Source: Rickettsia endosymbiont of Lasioglossum villosulum (GTDB taxonomy: Bacteria; Pseudomonadota; Alphaproteobacteria; Rickettsiales; Rickettsiaceae). Taken from it: 64,000 nucleotides of DNA. Within the stretch, counting starts at the first letter, position 1. Each line of letters opens with the position of its first letter. Below the pieces are notes generated by a model, which ran no database searches, was not told the origin of the DNA, and saw only the letters and a list, made by a program, of their open reading frames with translations. Positions 9,190 through 22,997 of the stretch are shown one piece after another. Position numbers and translations under genes: made by a program. Where the stretch lies: positions 682,001 to 746,000 of the forward strand of contig NZ_OZ032152.1 of the NCBI RefSeq assembly GCF_964026455.1. The letters are read 5' to 3'.

Positions 9190-9422
9190 ATAGTCTGGCT
9201 TGCAGACTTATTTAATTATAATTATTTACTGGTTAGCTAGGTTTGACGTAGAATGGTGTACGATTTGTTAATCAATATAAATTACAGAACAAAAATAAGC
9301 AATAGTTTTTTAACTATGCTCAATAATAGAACCTCGTTTATCTACTCTTTAAATTTATTAGATATATACTTATAATAGAAAAGCTTGTATAATGCTCCCT
9401 TATTAGTTACAATAATAAAATT

Positions 9423-10352
9423 ATGTCAGATAGAAAAGAGCATGATAAGTTTTTTCAGCAAGCTTTAGCAAATCCATTAATAGCTAAAGAATTCTTTGAG
9501 GAATATTTACCAACTGAAATAAAAGTTTTATTCTTACCCTCTACTTTGAAATTGAAAAATGATAGTTTTATAGAGCCAAGCTTAAAAGAAACTATTACAG
9601 ATGTTTTATATTCTGCTAAAATTAATAATAGAGATGGTTATATATACATTTTGTGTGAACACCAAAGTAGTTCCGACCCTCTTATGGCTTTTCGCCTGTT
9701 TAAATATATGTTAAATATTGCTGAAAGACACTTAAATTCGCATCCCGATTCTAAAAAGTTTCCTTTTATATATCCGTTAGTATATTCAAATGATCATAAA
9801 AAATATACTGCTCCTTTAAATTTGTGGGATTTATTTGAAAATAGCGAGTTGGTAAAAGAAACTTGGAGCAACGATTATCAACTAATCAACTTGTTTGATA
9901 TTCCTGATGAACAATTAAAAGAAAGATCTTGGCTTGCTCCTTTACAAATTCTAATGAAATATATAAATGAGCCTGATTTATTACCAAGATGGAAACAACT
10001 AGCCGATACTTTATCGGTGTTTGCTGACTCTAATAGTGGAGTCGATCATATAAAATCAGCTATATCGTATACTTTGACTAAAATAAAAGAAGATGATAAA
10101 ATAGAATTAGAAAAAATACTTAAATCACATTTAAATCCTAAATTAGGAGCAAATATTATGGGAAGTTTAGCACATCACTGGGAGCAACAAGGTATTGAAA
10201 AAGAAAGAGCCAAAAGTAAAATAAAGTTAGAAGCTAAATTAAAAAAAGAAAAATTTACTATAGCTAAAAAGATGCTAATAGATAAAGAACCTATAGCAAA
10301 AATTATAAAATACACTGATTTAAAAAAAGAAGAAATTGAGAAGTTAAAGTAA
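9423..10352 (+). CDS. Rpn-family recombination-promoting nuclease (PD-(D/E)XK)
   Basis: The 309-residue protein matches the Rpn/'transposase_31' family: HDKFFQQALANPLIAKEFF at the start, then ITDVLYSAKI and CEHQSSSDPLMAFRLFKYM. The D in TDVLYS and E-x-Q in CEHQSS form the PD-(D/E)XK nuclease core. Family members studied in E. coli are DNA endonucleases linked to recombination. The lysine-rich C-terminus after about residue 240 is typical of Rickettsia copies. The gene looks intact, unlike the two C-terminal fragments at 28126-28469. Confidence 0.88.
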   Translation: MSDRKEHDKFFQQALANPLIAKEFFEEYLPTEIKVLFLPSTLKLKNDSFIEPSLKETITDVLYSAKINNRDGYIYILCEHQSSSDPLMAFRLFKYMLNIAERHLNSHPDSKKFPFIYPLVYSNDHKKYTAPLNLWDLFENSELVKETWSNDYQLINLFDIPDEQLKERSWLAPLQILMKYINEPDLLPRWKQLADTLSVFADSNSGVDHIKSAISYTLTKIKEDDKIELEKILKSHLNPKLGANIMGSLAHHWEQQGIEKERAKSKIKLEAKLKKEKFTIAKKMLIDKEPIAKIIKYTDLKKEEIEKLK

Positions 10353-10370
10353 ATTTAAAAGTCAATGATA

Positions 10371-10457
10371 TGGTGCGGTCGAGAAGACTTGAACTTCCAA
10401 TCTTTTTACAGAACAGCACCCTCAATGCTGCGCGTCTACCAATTTCGCCACGACCGC
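10371..10457 (-). tRNA. tRNA-Leu(GAG), CCA encoded
   Basis: Read on the minus strand, the acceptor GCGGTCG pairs with CGACCGC. The anticodon stem CAGCA/TGCTG surrounds the loop TTGAGGG with GAG. The long variable arm typical of leucine tRNAs and an encoded CCA are present. The 87-base length fits a class II tRNA. Confidence 0.95.
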
Positions 10458-10513
10458 TTAAAGCTTCTTATATAACAGATTATTAGTATAACATCAATAG
10501 TATTTGTTATGAC

Positions 10514-10612
10514 CGTCATTGCGAGGAGATTCGCAGAATCGACTTGGCAATCTCAGGAGTATCATACTATTTTACGAGATTGCCGCACTCGCTTTGCTCG
10601 CTCGCAATGACG
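10514..10612. repeat. Family A palindromic element
   Basis: A 99-bp palindrome with CGTCATTGCGAG and CTCGCAATGACG ends. It abuts the 3' end of the HAD gene, whose stop lies four bases beyond it, and may act as its transcription end. Confidence 0.87.
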
Positions 10613-10615
10613 TCA

Positions 10616-11476
10616 TCAAGACAAACTTACTACAAAACTTGGCATAACCGATTGTTTTTCAGCTGCTTTTCTTAAATTAGATAGCTTATCATCAATATTA
10701 TCAAACTCGAGGTGATAATCTCTAGAATTACCTGTTAAAACTAAACATGAATCTATGCCAAGCCAATTAGCTGCAAGTATATCAGTATAAAAAGTATCGC
10801 CTATCATTAATATACGATTCTTAGTTACACTAGGACATTCTTGTAAAACTTTGCTATATATCTCTTCGTAAGGTTTACCGCTATAGATTACTTTACCGCC
10901 TAGCTGTATTATTTTCTGAGCATAATAACCGCTACAATATCTATAAATTCCGTGTTGATTTATCCCAAGGTCAGGATTAGCACAAATATTGACTATCTTG
11001 CGTTCTACGACAATTTTAAATAGCTCATCAAATTCGTTTAAATCTAAATTTTTACTTTCATCTCTATAAATTGTCATTAGGAGAATATTAGCTTTTTGAA
11101 TATCATCAGTGATAGGGCACTGTATGCCGTTTATGATATCATTTTCTAGATGACCTAAATGATATATTATCGGCTTTTCAATACCAAAACGCTCTTTACT
11201 CTCTAAAATCATCTGTACAGCTACTTCACCAGAGCTAATAATCATTTCTGGCTTAGCATTTAATCCCCAAGATTTGAGTGTCTGATGTAGAGAGAAAATA
11301 TTTCGTGGAGCATTAGTAACAAAATATACTTTTTTCTGCTCAATAATTTTATTAATATTCTGCACAACATTAGGGTAGGTGTGACCGCCTTCGACTATTA
11401 CGCCCCAAAGATCAAACAAAAATACGTCATAATCATCCATCACATCAAAAATATTTTTTAACTTTAATTTATCCAT
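10616..11476 (-). CDS. HAD-superfamily hydrolase, class IIA
   Basis: The protein (286 aa) is a cytosolic phosphatase-like HAD enzyme of the subfamily IIA group found in many alphaproteobacteria. Motif I is YDVFLFDLWGVI, where the second aspartate of the usual DxD is replaced by L-W as in this subgroup. Motif II is YFVTNAPRN, and motif IV is MIGDTFYTDILAANWLGID. The cap lies between motifs II and III. The substrate is unknown. It stands alone, with tRNA-Leu downstream and gyrB upstream in the opposite direction. Confidence 0.85.
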   Translation of the reverse strand: MDKLKLKNIFDVMDDYDVFLFDLWGVIVEGGHTYPNVVQNINKIIEQKKVYFVTNAPRNIFSLHQTLKSWGLNAKPEMIISSGEVAVQMILESKERFGIEKPIIYHLGHLENDIINGIQCPITDDIQKANILLMTIYRDESKNLDLNEFDELFKIVVERKIVNICANPDLGINQHGIYRYCSGYYAQKIIQLGGKVIYSGKPYEEIYSKVLQECPSVTKNRILMIGDTFYTDILAANWLGIDSCLVLTGNSRDYHLEFDNIDDKLSNLRKAAEKQSVMPSFVVSLS

Positions 11477-11555
11477 TGTTATCTCATCATATTTACATTT
11501 ACTAATCTGATAAGTTCCGTTATAGTTATTTTTATTGTCTCTAGCAACAAATAAA

Positions 11556-11682
11556 AGTATACTCGTTTTATTTGAAAAATTGGCTACGTTGTCTTTTGCT
11601 GATAATCCTCACGTATTAAGTATACGCTGCGGTTATCAGCTTCAAGCCGCCTTGCTCTTTTCCAAATAAAACTTCGTCTACT
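11556..11682. repeat. Family G element upstream of gyrB
   Basis: A 127-bp element from AGTATACTCG to CTTCGTCTACT ends 28 bases before the gyrB ATG. Its ends are imperfect inverted repeats (CGTTTTATTTGAAAA against TTTTCCAAATAAAACTTCG). It matches the copy at 14136-14262 at 125 of 127 positions in the same orientation. Confidence 0.88.
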
Positions 11683-11704
11683 AGCTTTTTATTTATCTTA
11701 ATAA

Positions 11705-14135
<2,431 letters not shown>

Positions 14136-14137
<2 letters not shown>

Positions 14138-14262
14138 TATACTCGTTTTATTTGAAAAGTTGGCTACGTTGTCTTTTGCTGATAATCCTCACGTATTAAG
14201 TATACGCTGCGGTTATCAGCTTCAAGACGCCTTGCTCTTTTCCAAATAAAACTTCGTCTACT
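14136..14262. repeat. Family G element downstream of gyrB
   Basis: This 127-bp copy starts within the gyrB stop codon and differs from the upstream copy at only two bases. A diverged inverted copy is at 21896-22023, a half copy at 39676-39742 and a 29-base end at 54251-54279. Confidence 0.88.
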
Positions 14263-14306
14263 TACTCTTCATGTTAAGAATATGTATATTTTTCTTGCGG
14301 TTTACT

Positions 14307-14462
14307 ATGTCATTCCCGCGGAGGCGGGAATCCAGAAAAAAGTCTGTCATACCGCGGCTTGACCGCAGTATCTCAGGACACATTCTATGGCACAAGATCC
14401 CGTGATCAAGTCACGGGATGACAATATAATTGACTGGACTCCTGCCTCCGCGGGAATGACAT
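14307..14462. repeat. Family C element containing a nested family B element
   Basis: The outer ends are ATGTCATTCCCGCG (14307 on) and CGCGGGAATGACAT (to 14462). Inside, 14345-14423 is a complete family B palindrome from TGTCATACCGCGG to CACGGGATGACA. The whole unit lies 12 bases before murA and could form a large hairpin in the 5' leader. Confidence 0.85.
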
Positions 14463-14473
14463 TATAAATATTT

Positions 14474-15733
14474 ATGCAAAAATTAATTATTCACGGCGGT
14501 AAACCTCTCAAAGGTATTATCAATATTAGCGGTGCTAAAAACGCTGTGCTTCCTATTATGGCAGCTTCTATACTGACTGATAAACTACATATTACTAATG
14601 TTCCAAAATTAACGGATGTTAGTACTATGAAAGAATTACTAAAAAGTCATGGAGCAGGCATTGAAATAATAGAACATGAAAATGAGTTCGAATTAGTAAT
14701 TAATGCTGCAAATATCAACAACTTAACGGCAGATTACGAGATAGTTCGTAAGATGAGAGCATCTATTTGGGTGCTTGGTCCTCTGCTTAGCCGTTATGGT
14801 AAAGCAAAAGTATCTCTACCTGGTGGTTGTGCCATTGGAGCTAGACAAGTAGATCTGCATATTGCAGTTTTAAAGGCTATGGGAGCTGAAATTACAATTG
14901 AAGATGGTTATATTAACGCTTCAACGGCAGGGCGTTTAAAAGGTACTCATTTCATTTTTGATAAAATTTCGGTTGGAGCTACTATCAATGCCGTACTTGC
15001 AGCTGTTCTAGCAGATGGTGAAACATTGCTATTTAACTGTGCTAGAGAGCCTGAAATAGTGGATTTATGTAACTGTCTTAATAAGATGGGTGCAGATATT
15101 TCCGGAATTGGTACAAGCAAAATAAGAATAAACGGCAAAGATTCTTTAAGTGAAGCAAGTTACAGAGTTCTACCTGATCGTATAGAGGCAGGGACTTATA
15201 TGTTTGCCGCAGCTATTACTAAAGGTGATTTAAAACTTTACGGCATTGATTATCATATCATAGAAAATATTGCTTTAAAACTCATTGAAACAGGTATAAA
15301 AGTTATGCCTATAGATAATGGAGTGCAGGTAACTTATGCAGATAAGTTAAATGCCGTAAATTTAGAAACTAATCCATATCCAGGCTTTGCTACAGATTTA
15401 CAAGCACAATTTATGAGTCTTATGACTATTAGCCAAGGTTCTTCAATAATTACTGAAAATATTTTTGAAAATCGTTTTATGCACGTACCTGAATTATGTA
15501 GAATGGGTGCGGATATAACAGTACGGGGTAATCAAGCAATAGTACAAGGCGTTAAAAGCTTAAAAGGTGCGGAAGTTATGGCAAGTGACCTTAGAGCTTC
15601 GGTATCGCTGATACTAGCAGGTCTAAGTACTGATAGTGAAACAGTATTGCACCGTATATATCATTTAGATCGCGGATTTCAAAATTTAGAGAAGAAATTA
15701 AATAATTGCGGTGCGGATATAAAAAGAGTATAA
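14474..15733 (+). CDS. murA: UDP-N-acetylglucosamine 1-carboxyvinyltransferase
   Basis: MurA (419 aa) adds enolpyruvate from PEP to UDP-GlcNAc, the first committed step of peptidoglycan synthesis, in the cytosol. The N-terminal [13 protein letters not shown] and the catalytic loop [15 protein letters not shown] are present; the cysteine is at about residue 119, so the enzyme should be fosfomycin-sensitive in principle. The two inside-out alpha/beta domains are complete. It is transcribed alone, preceded by nested repeats. Confidence 0.97.
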   Translation: MQKLIIHGGKPLKGIINISGAKNAVLPIMAASILTDKLHITNVPKLTDVSTMKELLKSHGAGIEIIEHENEFELVINAANINNLTADYEIVRKMRASIWVLGPLLSRYGKAKVSLPGGCAIGARQVDLHIAVLKAMGAEITIEDGYINASTAGRLKGTHFIFDKISVGATINAVLAAVLADGETLLFNCAREPEIVDLCNCLNKMGADISGIGTSKIRINGKDSLSEASYRVLPDRIEAGTYMFAAAITKGDLKLYGIDYHIIENIALKLIETGIKVMPIDNGVQVTYADKLNAVNLETNPYPGFATDLQAQFMSLMTISQGSSIITENIFENRFMHVPELCRMGADITVRGNQAIVQGVKSLKGAEVMASDLRASVSLILAGLSTDSETVLHRIYHLDRGFQNLEKKLNNCGADIKRV

Positions 15734-15784
15734 TACAAATTATTTATTGTTATAGGTTAATGTAATGCCGTGACTTATGCTTAG

Positions 15785-15854
15785 GTTGTTGCATGGCTTG
15801 AAAAATTGTATTTTTATTACTGGATGCCGCAGGTACAAGCAACTAAATGACACA
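15785..15854. repeat. Degenerate family F fragment
   Basis: GTTGTTGCATGGCTTGAAAAA followed by CTGGATGCCGCAGGTACAAG and ATGACAC resembles one arm of the family F elements at 25329-25389 and 17570-17758. It lies between murA and rpoZ and is incomplete. Confidence 0.5.
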
Positions 15855-15899
15855 AGAACTTAATAACATAAAAAATTTATTATTTTAACGGAGAGAATA

Positions 15900-16280
15900 A
15901 TGGCAAGAATTACAACAGAAGATTGTAGTAAAGTTATACCTGATAGGTTTCAGCTAGTTATTTATGCAACTAGATATGCTAAGTTATTAAACTATAAAGT
16001 AGAAACTAATCAAAGCAAGAAAGAAAAGCGTGATAAACCTCCGGTTATCGCATTACGCAGAATTGCTTCTGGAAAAGTATCAGTAGCTCAGTTAGAACAA
16101 GATTTTATTAATAGCCTACGTACAAGAAGTAGAATAGAGCCTATTGTTAAACAAGACGAATCAGAAGATTTAGAAGAAAAATTTGAATATTTACCAGAAG
16201 TTTATATTGGAGAAGATTATTCTGATTTAGACGATCAAATTTTTACTGAAGAAACCGGTGAAGACTTTGAAGATAAATAA
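15900..16280 (+). CDS. rpoZ: RNA polymerase omega subunit
   Basis: Omega (126 aa) helps assemble beta' into RNA polymerase. The N-terminal [20 protein letters not shown] and the [15 protein letters not shown] segment are diagnostic. The acidic C-terminal tail (about residues 90-126) is longer than in enterobacteria, as in other Rickettsia. A good Shine-Dalgarno, GGAGAG, lies seven bases upstream. Its stop codon touches the acpS start, so the two are translated from one message. Confidence 0.95.
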   Translation: MARITTEDCSKVIPDRFQLVIYATRYAKLLNYKVETNQSKKEKRDKPPVIALRRIASGKVSVAQLEQDFINSLRTRSRIEPIVKQDESEDLEEKFEYLPEVYIGEDYSDLDDQIFTEETGEDFEDK

Positions 16281-16664
16281 ATGATTATAGGTGTTGGTAC
16301 GGATATAGTACAGATTCCTAGAATTGAAAAGATAATAAAATTATATCCAGAAATTTTTCCTAAAAGAATTTTAAATACCGAAGAATTAAAAAAATTTGCT
16401 TTGCTAAAGAAAGAAAGTCATGCTACTTTTTTGGCAAAGCGTTTTGCTGCTAAAGAAGCAATTAGTAAAGCTTTCAGTGTTGGTATAGGGCGTGGTATTA
16501 ATTTTAAAGATGTCACGGTGCTTAATGATGAATTAGGCAAGCCAATAGTAAAGATAGATTCAGTTTATACTCAAAAACTTCCTCCTTTTAATATCCATCT
16601 TTCCCTCTCTGATGATTACCCCATTTGTGTAGCTTTTGTAGTTATTGAGAAAATTATTTTATAA
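16281..16664 (+). CDS. acpS: Holo-[acyl-carrier-protein] synthase
   Basis: AcpS (127 aa) transfers phosphopantetheine from CoA to acyl carrier protein. The Mg-binding N-terminus [16 protein letters not shown] and the second motif [16 protein letters not shown] are both present, with a normal length. Coupling to rpoZ is by direct abutment (stop at 16278-16280, ATG at 16281). Confidence 0.95.
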   Translation: MIIGVGTDIVQIPRIEKIIKLYPEIFPKRILNTEELKKFALLKKESHATFLAKRFAAKEAISKAFSVGIGRGINFKDVTVLNDELGKPIVKIDSVYTQKLPPFNIHLSLSDDYPICVAFVVIEKIIL

Positions 16665-16795
16665 GTACAGCACATTCCATAAAGGTCGATACAAGCGAAT
16701 TTTGTAGGATTTGCCTGTGCTCACGTAGTTTATCTACGCTGTGCAGGCTCACCTTTAAATTCATCTTGTCTAGACCTTTTTGAAACATGCTGTAC
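16665..16795. repeat. Family I palindromic element, GTACAGCA/TGCTGTAC ends
   Basis: GTACAGCA at 16665 and TGCTGTAC ending at 16795 are inverted ends of a 131-bp element that starts directly at the acpS stop. A central inverted pair is CACGTAG/CTACGCTGTG around 16717-16743. A minus-strand ORF across it is a by-product of the repeat. Confidence 0.75.
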
Positions 16796-16957
16796 CAACA
16801 TCCATAATATAAGTCAATAAGAATTAAGTTTAATAATAGCATGAATAAAAGCTAAGAATGACAGCTAAAGCAAGTTTAGGCAGTTTACGATGATTTTTAA
16901 TTTATTTATTATCAATCATATTAAGATTTGATATTTTTTTGTTCATAATTATGAAAT

Positions 16958-17176
16958 TTATATATTAATTAGTTCAGAATGTAATTTTAAGACGTGTTTG
17001 TCATTATCTCCTTTAATATAATAAGCTGGATTTTGCTCACTAGCGTTACGTTTAATTTCTTTATCCTTAATCTTTTTAATTATAGGATCATAATAAACTT
17101 TTTGAACTGTACCCTTGAGCTTTTTTCCGTACCATTTCCAAAAAACTATAGAACCTTCTTTATGAAAATTTGACAT
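16958..17176 (-). CDS. HVA1/DUF2945 TUDOR-like small protein
   Basis: The 72-residue protein fits the 'hypervirulence associated protein' TUDOR-domain family. It has an N-terminal VFWKWYGKKLKGTVQKVY, a central basic strand, NASEQNPAYYIKGD and the closing VLKLHSEL. Family members are small single-domain proteins of unknown function found across bacteria and fungi. In this window it stands alone, with a repeat pile-up upstream on its coding strand. Function here is unknown. Confidence 0.82.
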   Translation of the reverse strand: MSNFHKEGSIVFWKWYGKKLKGTVQKVYYDPIIKKIKDKEIKRNASEQNPAYYIKGDNDKHVLKLHSELINI

Positions 17177-17216
17177 CGTATTATTTATAATATGTTTTTT
17201 GCATGTATGTATTATA

Positions 17217-17758
17217 ATAGTATTGGACAGTTTTTATTCTATGTCATTCCTGCGGAGGTGCAGTAGTGTCCGGAAAAAAATAAACGTTGTTATTATTAGG
17301 TTTTTTCGTCATTGCGAGAAGAATTACAAAGTAATTCGACGAAGCAAGGAAGTAAAAAAATGCTAAAATTAGTTATTTTTTACTATTTTTCTGGATTGCC
17401 ACGCGGTCTACGACCGCTCGCAATGACGGTTTTAATAATACTCCAATTTTCTCCGGACACTACTGTAGCAACGGCGGGAATCCAGCATAAATCGAGCTTT
17501 TATATTCTAAAAAATTGCTGTATTTAGACTTTTTTTCCTGGATTCCCGCTTCCGCGGGAAAGTATTGTTGCGTGGATCGAAAAACGCCCTAAGGTATTCA
17601 TCTAGTTGCTTGGGAACTAGATCCAGAAAATAAAAAGAATACTAATTTTATTAGTATTTTTAACTGGATCCCGTGATTTATTCACGGGATGACAGGGGGG
17701 AGAATGATCCACGCAGGTAATGCCGCCACGGGATGACACTGATGGTGCTTTTTAATCC
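17217..17758. repeat. Nested palindromic repeat cluster, copy 1
   Basis: The cluster begins with a decayed family E end (17217). A family C element starts at 17241 and ends near 17563. A complete family D element (17262-17464) lies inside one arm of C, and a complete 122-bp family A element (17307-17428) lies inside D. A family F element follows, from about 17570 (TTGCGTGGATC) to about 17715 (GATCCACGC), and then a further F-like tail to 17758. The ORF at 17312-17527 is only a translation of the A and D arms. No other gene lies between 17177 and 17780. Confidence 0.85.
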
Positions 17759-17780
17759 ATGCAACAGAATGAAAATGTTT

Positions 17781-19325
<1,545 letters not shown>

Positions 19326-19396
19326 TTATAGAGTGTTAAAGAACTCTAATGCAACCTAGACTATAATAAAAATTATGTCAAGATTTTTAAATAAGG

Positions 19397-21019
19397 TCAT
19401 AGTATATTGTTATATTTAATCGCTGCTTCAACAAATCCAATAAATAAAGGATGAGCTTCAAAAGGTTTTGATTTAAACTCCGGATGAAATTGTACTCCCA
19501 CAAACCATAATAATTTTGGTAATTCAATTGCTTCCACAATCTTTTTATCTTCTGAAAATCCGCTAAACTTTACGCCATTTTTTTCAAAAATATCTTGAAA
19601 ATCATTGTTGAATTTGTATCTATGACGATGTCGTTCACTTATTTTAAGTTCTCCATATGCATTAGCAGTAATACTATCCGATACTAAATTACATGTATAA
19701 GAACCAAGACGCATAGTCTTTTTTACATTTTCTATTGTGATATCTGATGGATTAAAATCCTCATCATTTTTGCTTATTCTTTCAATAATTTTTGTACCAG
19801 CTGTTTTAAACTCTTCCGTTACAGCATCTTTAAGACCTACTAAATTACAAGCTATTTCAATAGCAGCAAGCTGCATCCCAAGACATATGCCAAAAAAAGG
19901 TATATTATTAGTTCGAGCATAATTTACTGCTAAGATCTTTCCTTCTGTTGCTCGCTCACTAAATCCACCTGGAACTAATATTCCGTCAACACCTAATAAT
20001 TTTTTAGAAATATTTTCATTGGTTACATTTTCTGCATTTATCCATACTAAATTAACTTTATATTTATGATATATGCCAGCATGGTCAAGAGCTTCGATTA
20101 CTGATTTATAAGCATCTTTTAATTTATGATATTTAGCTATAATAGCGATTCGTACTTTTGAATGAGATTCTTTTAATCTTTCAATTATCTCATGCCATCT
20201 ATTTAATTTAGAAGGTGCAATAGTAAGATTAAAAAATTTTAATACTTTATTGTCAAGCCCATAATCATGGTAAGCAAGAGGTACTAAATATATATTTTTC
20301 TGATCTATTGCCGGAATAACATACTCAGAGTCTACATTACAAAATAGAGCTATTTTTTCTATTTCGCTTTTAGCAATTTTGCGTTCTGCTCGGCACACTA
20401 AAATATTCGGCGAAATACCGATAGTGCGGAGTTCTTTTACAGAATGTTGAGTAGGTTTAGTTTTTAGCTCACGAGCAGTTTTAACATATGGTAATAAAGT
20501 TAGATGAATAAATAAACATTGTTTGCTTTTTAATTCATTTCCGATTTGTCTTATAGCTTCAAAAAAAGGCAACCCTTCAATATCACCTACTGTACCGCCT
20601 ATTTCGCAAAGTACAAAATCAAAACCTTTGGTATTAGAAAGTATAAAATCTTTTATTATATTTGTAACATGTGGAATAACCTGTACAGTAAGACCGGTAT
20701 AATTTCCTAATCTTTCCTCCTTAAGTAGTTTTGAGTATACAGCACCTGTTGTGATATTATCAAACTTACAAGCAGGCACCCCTGTAAAACGCTCATAATG
20801 CCCAAGATCAAGATCAGTTTCAGCCCCGTCATCGGTAACATATACTTCACCATGTTGATGAGGATTCATTGTTCCAGGGTCGACATTTAAATAAGGATCT
20901 AGTTTCCGTAAACAAACTTTAAAACCTTTTGCTTGCAAAAGCATTGCAAGAGAGGCGGCAGTTAGACCTTTACCTAAAGATGAAACTACTCCGCCTGTAA
21001 TAAAGATAAAACGCACCAT
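19397..21019 (-). CDS. pyrG: CTP synthase
   Basis: PyrG (540 aa) makes CTP from UTP, ATP and glutamine. The amidoligase domain starts [21 protein letters not shown], with [21 protein letters not shown]. The glutaminase domain has the nucleophile cysteine in [11 protein letters not shown] and the His-Glu pair in [11 protein letters not shown]. Length is normal. It follows kdsB with a three-base gap, so they form an operon. CTP is also the co-substrate of KdsB, which may explain the pairing. Confidence 0.97.
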   Translation of the reverse strand: MVRFIFITGGVVSSLGKGLTAASLAMLLQAKGFKVCLRKLDPYLNVDPGTMNPHQHGEVYVTDDGAETDLDLGHYERFTGVPACKFDNITTGAVYSKLLKEERLGNYTGLTVQVIPHVTNIIKDFILSNTKGFDFVLCEIGGTVGDIEGLPFFEAIRQIGNELKSKQCLFIHLTLLPYVKTARELKTKPTQHSVKELRTIGISPNILVCRAERKIAKSEIEKIALFCNVDSEYVIPAIDQKNIYLVPLAYHDYGLDNKVLKFFNLTIAPSKLNRWHEIIERLKESHSKVRIAIIAKYHKLKDAYKSVIEALDHAGIYHKYKVNLVWINAENVTNENISKKLLGVDGILVPGGFSERATEGKILAVNYARTNNIPFFGICLGMQLAAIEIACNLVGLKDAVTEEFKTAGTKIIERISKNDEDFNPSDITIENVKKTMRLGSYTCNLVSDSITANAYGELKISERHRHRYKFNNDFQDIFEKNGVKFSGFSEDKKIVEAIELPKLLWFVGVQFHPEFKSKPFEAHPLFIGFVEAAIKYNNIL

Positions 21020-21022
21020 TCT

Positions 21023-21757
21023 TTAAACTAATTGATTCTTTTCATAAAATTTTACTGCTTTACTTAAATCTTCAGGTGTATCAACCGAAATAGGGACATT
21101 ATTAACTAAACATGTGCCGATTGTCATGCCATTTTCAAGAAGTCGTAATTGCTCTAAGCGTTCTGTTTTCTCTAAAAATGTTGGTTCAAGAGCCACAAAT
21201 TTTTCCAAAGCACTTTTACGAAATCCGTACATCCCCACGTGATATAAAAATTCTTCCGCACCATTTGGAATAAGACTACGTGAAAAATATATGGCTTTTC
21301 CCTGAGAGTCAATAGCTACAGTAACATTACTTGCAGCTTCTACTGAATCTTTCTCTACTTTTACTACAGGAGTTACAATATCATATTTGCTATTTTTTAA
21401 ATCTTCTATTACTTTTAAAATTGATTCCGGTTCAATGAAAGGCATATCACCTTGCACATTAACTATATAATTAATATTTTGATTATTTGGAATTAACTTA
21501 AAAGCTTCATAAGTACGATCAGTACCAGTTGGAATATTACTATCGGTAAATATAACTTTCCCTCCGAGCTTTTCAATTACGCTTGCTATCTCCTGTGAAT
21601 CAGTCGCAACATAAATATGTTCAAGATTAGTTTGATTTACTTGTTTAAATACACGTTCGATTAGAGTAGATGTGCCGATTAGCTGTAGAGGTTTACGTGT
21701 AAGTCTAGTTGAGCTAAGACGGGAAGGGATGATTATAGCAACGTCTTGATGCTTCAT
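21023..21757 (-). CDS. kdsB: 3-deoxy-manno-octulosonate cytidylyltransferase
   Basis: KdsB (244 aa) activates KDO with CTP for lipopolysaccharide inner-core synthesis. It has the nucleotide-binding start [17 protein letters not shown], the [12 protein letters not shown] metal site and the [13 protein letters not shown] segment. It is the first gene of the kdsB-pyrG pair, and together with lpxC in this window it shows that lipid A-KDO synthesis is retained. Confidence 0.96.
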   Translation of the reverse strand: MKHQDVAIIIPSRLSSTRLTRKPLQLIGTSTLIERVFKQVNQTNLEHIYVATDSQEIASVIEKLGGKVIFTDSNIPTGTDRTYEAFKLIPNNQNINYIVNVQGDMPFIEPESILKVIEDLKNSKYDIVTPVVKVEKDSVEAASNVTVAIDSQGKAIYFSRSLIPNGAEEFLYHVGMYGFRKSALEKFVALEPTFLEKTERLEQLRLLENGMTIGTCLVNNVPISVDTPEDLSKAVKFYEKNQLV

Positions 21758-21895
21758 GAATTTACCTTATTTAAATTAAATCCGAAAATAATTGTTGACA
21801 GATTAGCCTTTTTCAGCGATAAAGTAAAACATAATTTTAAATATTATTTATTATACTAAGTATAAAACTTTAACGTATAAATTTAAAAAGTAATA

Positions 21896-22023
21896 TAGAC
21901 GAAGTTTTATTTGGAAAAGAGCAAGGAGTTCATAAGACGAGGAACGAAGCGTATACTTAATATAGTTTCGTACCGCAGTACTTATAGAACATTGTCGCCA
22001 ATTTTTCAAATAAAGCGAGTATA
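21896..22023. repeat. Diverged family G element, inverted
   Basis: TAGACGAAGTTTTATTTGG to CAAATAAAGCGAGTATAT is the reverse orientation of the gyrB-flanking elements. The ends are well kept, while the interior differs. It ends 13 bases before tRNA-Lys. Confidence 0.78.
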
Positions 22024-22036
22024 TAAATATATTTAA

Positions 22037-22112
22037 GAGCTCGTAGCTCAGTTGGTAGAGCATTTGACTTTTAATCAAAGGGTCCCGGGTTCGAATCCCG
22101 GCGAGCTCACCA
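22037..22112 (+). tRNA. tRNA-Lys(TTT), CCA encoded
   Basis: The acceptor GAGCTCG pairs with CGAGCTC, the anticodon loop CTTTTAA holds TTT, and the T arm GGGTTCGAATCCC and a CCA tail are present. D-loop landmarks AGCTCAGTTGGTAGAGC are normal. Confidence 0.97.
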
Positions 22113-22269
22113 TATTATTTAACCGTTTTACCGAAGTTAAAATAATTTCTTATCCTAACTTCGCATTCTATAGTTAATTCAGCCCTATTTGGTGACAATT
22201 GTGAGAAAAACCTAATAAGTAATAGGTAAAAAGATAAACAGCAAAACACCAAAAATATTAATTAACTAT

Positions 22270-22346
22270 GGGTTTGTAGCTCAGCTGGTTAGAGCACACG
22301 CCTGATAAGCGTGAGGTCGGAAGTTCAAGTCTTCTCAAACCCACCA
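22270..22346 (+). tRNA. tRNA-Ile(GAT), CCA encoded
   Basis: The acceptor GGGTTTG pairs with CAAACCC. The anticodon stem ACGCC/GGCGT-like arm surrounds CTGATAA with GAT, and CCA is encoded. It stands alone rather than in a 16S-23S spacer, which fits the split rRNA operons of Rickettsia. Confidence 0.95.
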
Positions 22347-22614
22347 TTCTCCAGTTCTTGGTATTTTTTTATAACACATCAAACGTCAAACATAGCTTAA
22401 AATCAAGCTTTTTGGTATTTAAAGAAAAGTTAAAGAATACTAGGTTTACTAAATTCCTTTTTTCTGCAATTTTCGAACTACTTTAAAAATCATGAATGTA
22501 TTCCGGATAAATCTGATATTTAAGCGTTATATTCCTAATATAACTTTATAATTTCCATCCTATCACACTTTAAAGATATAAGAACCTAAGTACTTAAAAC
22601 ATTGTAACAGTTTA

Positions 22615-22889
22615 TTATTCAGGGTGATTATCAAGGAAATTATTAATATCCCCTATCAAAATGTTTATAACAGATAATTTTAGTTGGGCTTCTGAATCTT
22701 GTTCATACTTATTATCAGCTTTATGTAATAATCCTGTGTGAATACTATAAAGCTCTAAAAGAACGTTGCTAAGTCCCTCACGCTTAGCGTTTTCAAATCC
22801 AAATATTTTTTTAACCCCTCTAAAGTTTTAAGAGTCATATTATTACTTTCTATCTTATTTTCGATGTTTTTTAAAATTTGTTTATACAT
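22615..22889 (-). pseudogene. Small hypothetical gene split by a one-base loss in a poly-A run
   Basis: From ATG (complement 22887-22889) the frame gives MYKQILKNIENKIESNNMTL and then meets a stop after ATFF. Adding one A to the seven-A run (seven Ts at 22806-22812 on the plus strand) restores LKKIFGFENAKREGLSNVLL and continues to a stop at 22615-22617, for a 91-residue helical protein ending IGDINNFLDNHPE. I do not recognise it. It could be a pseudogene, a sequencing error, or rescued by slippage on the A run. Confidence 0.7.
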
Positions 22890-22997
22890 AGCAATACTCT
22901 TATCAAATAATTAATCCGCATATAAATAATTTAAGAGCTTAAAACAATCAATATATTATGGAATAATATAGAAGTTAATTTATAGTTGCAATGAGAA

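Noticed and set aside
16654..16842. Minus-strand ORF of 62 codons after acpS
   Set aside because: Most of it is the family I palindrome at 16665-16795.
17312..17527. ORF of 71 codons beginning MREELQSNSTKQGS
   Set aside because: It lies wholly in nested A and D repeats, and the same peptide is encoded at 39388-39579 in the inverted copy. It is a by-product of repeat sequence.
21851..22078. Minus-strand ORF of 75 codons
   Set aside because: It overlaps tRNA-Lys and the family G repeat; the residues YSLYLKNW come from the repeat end.
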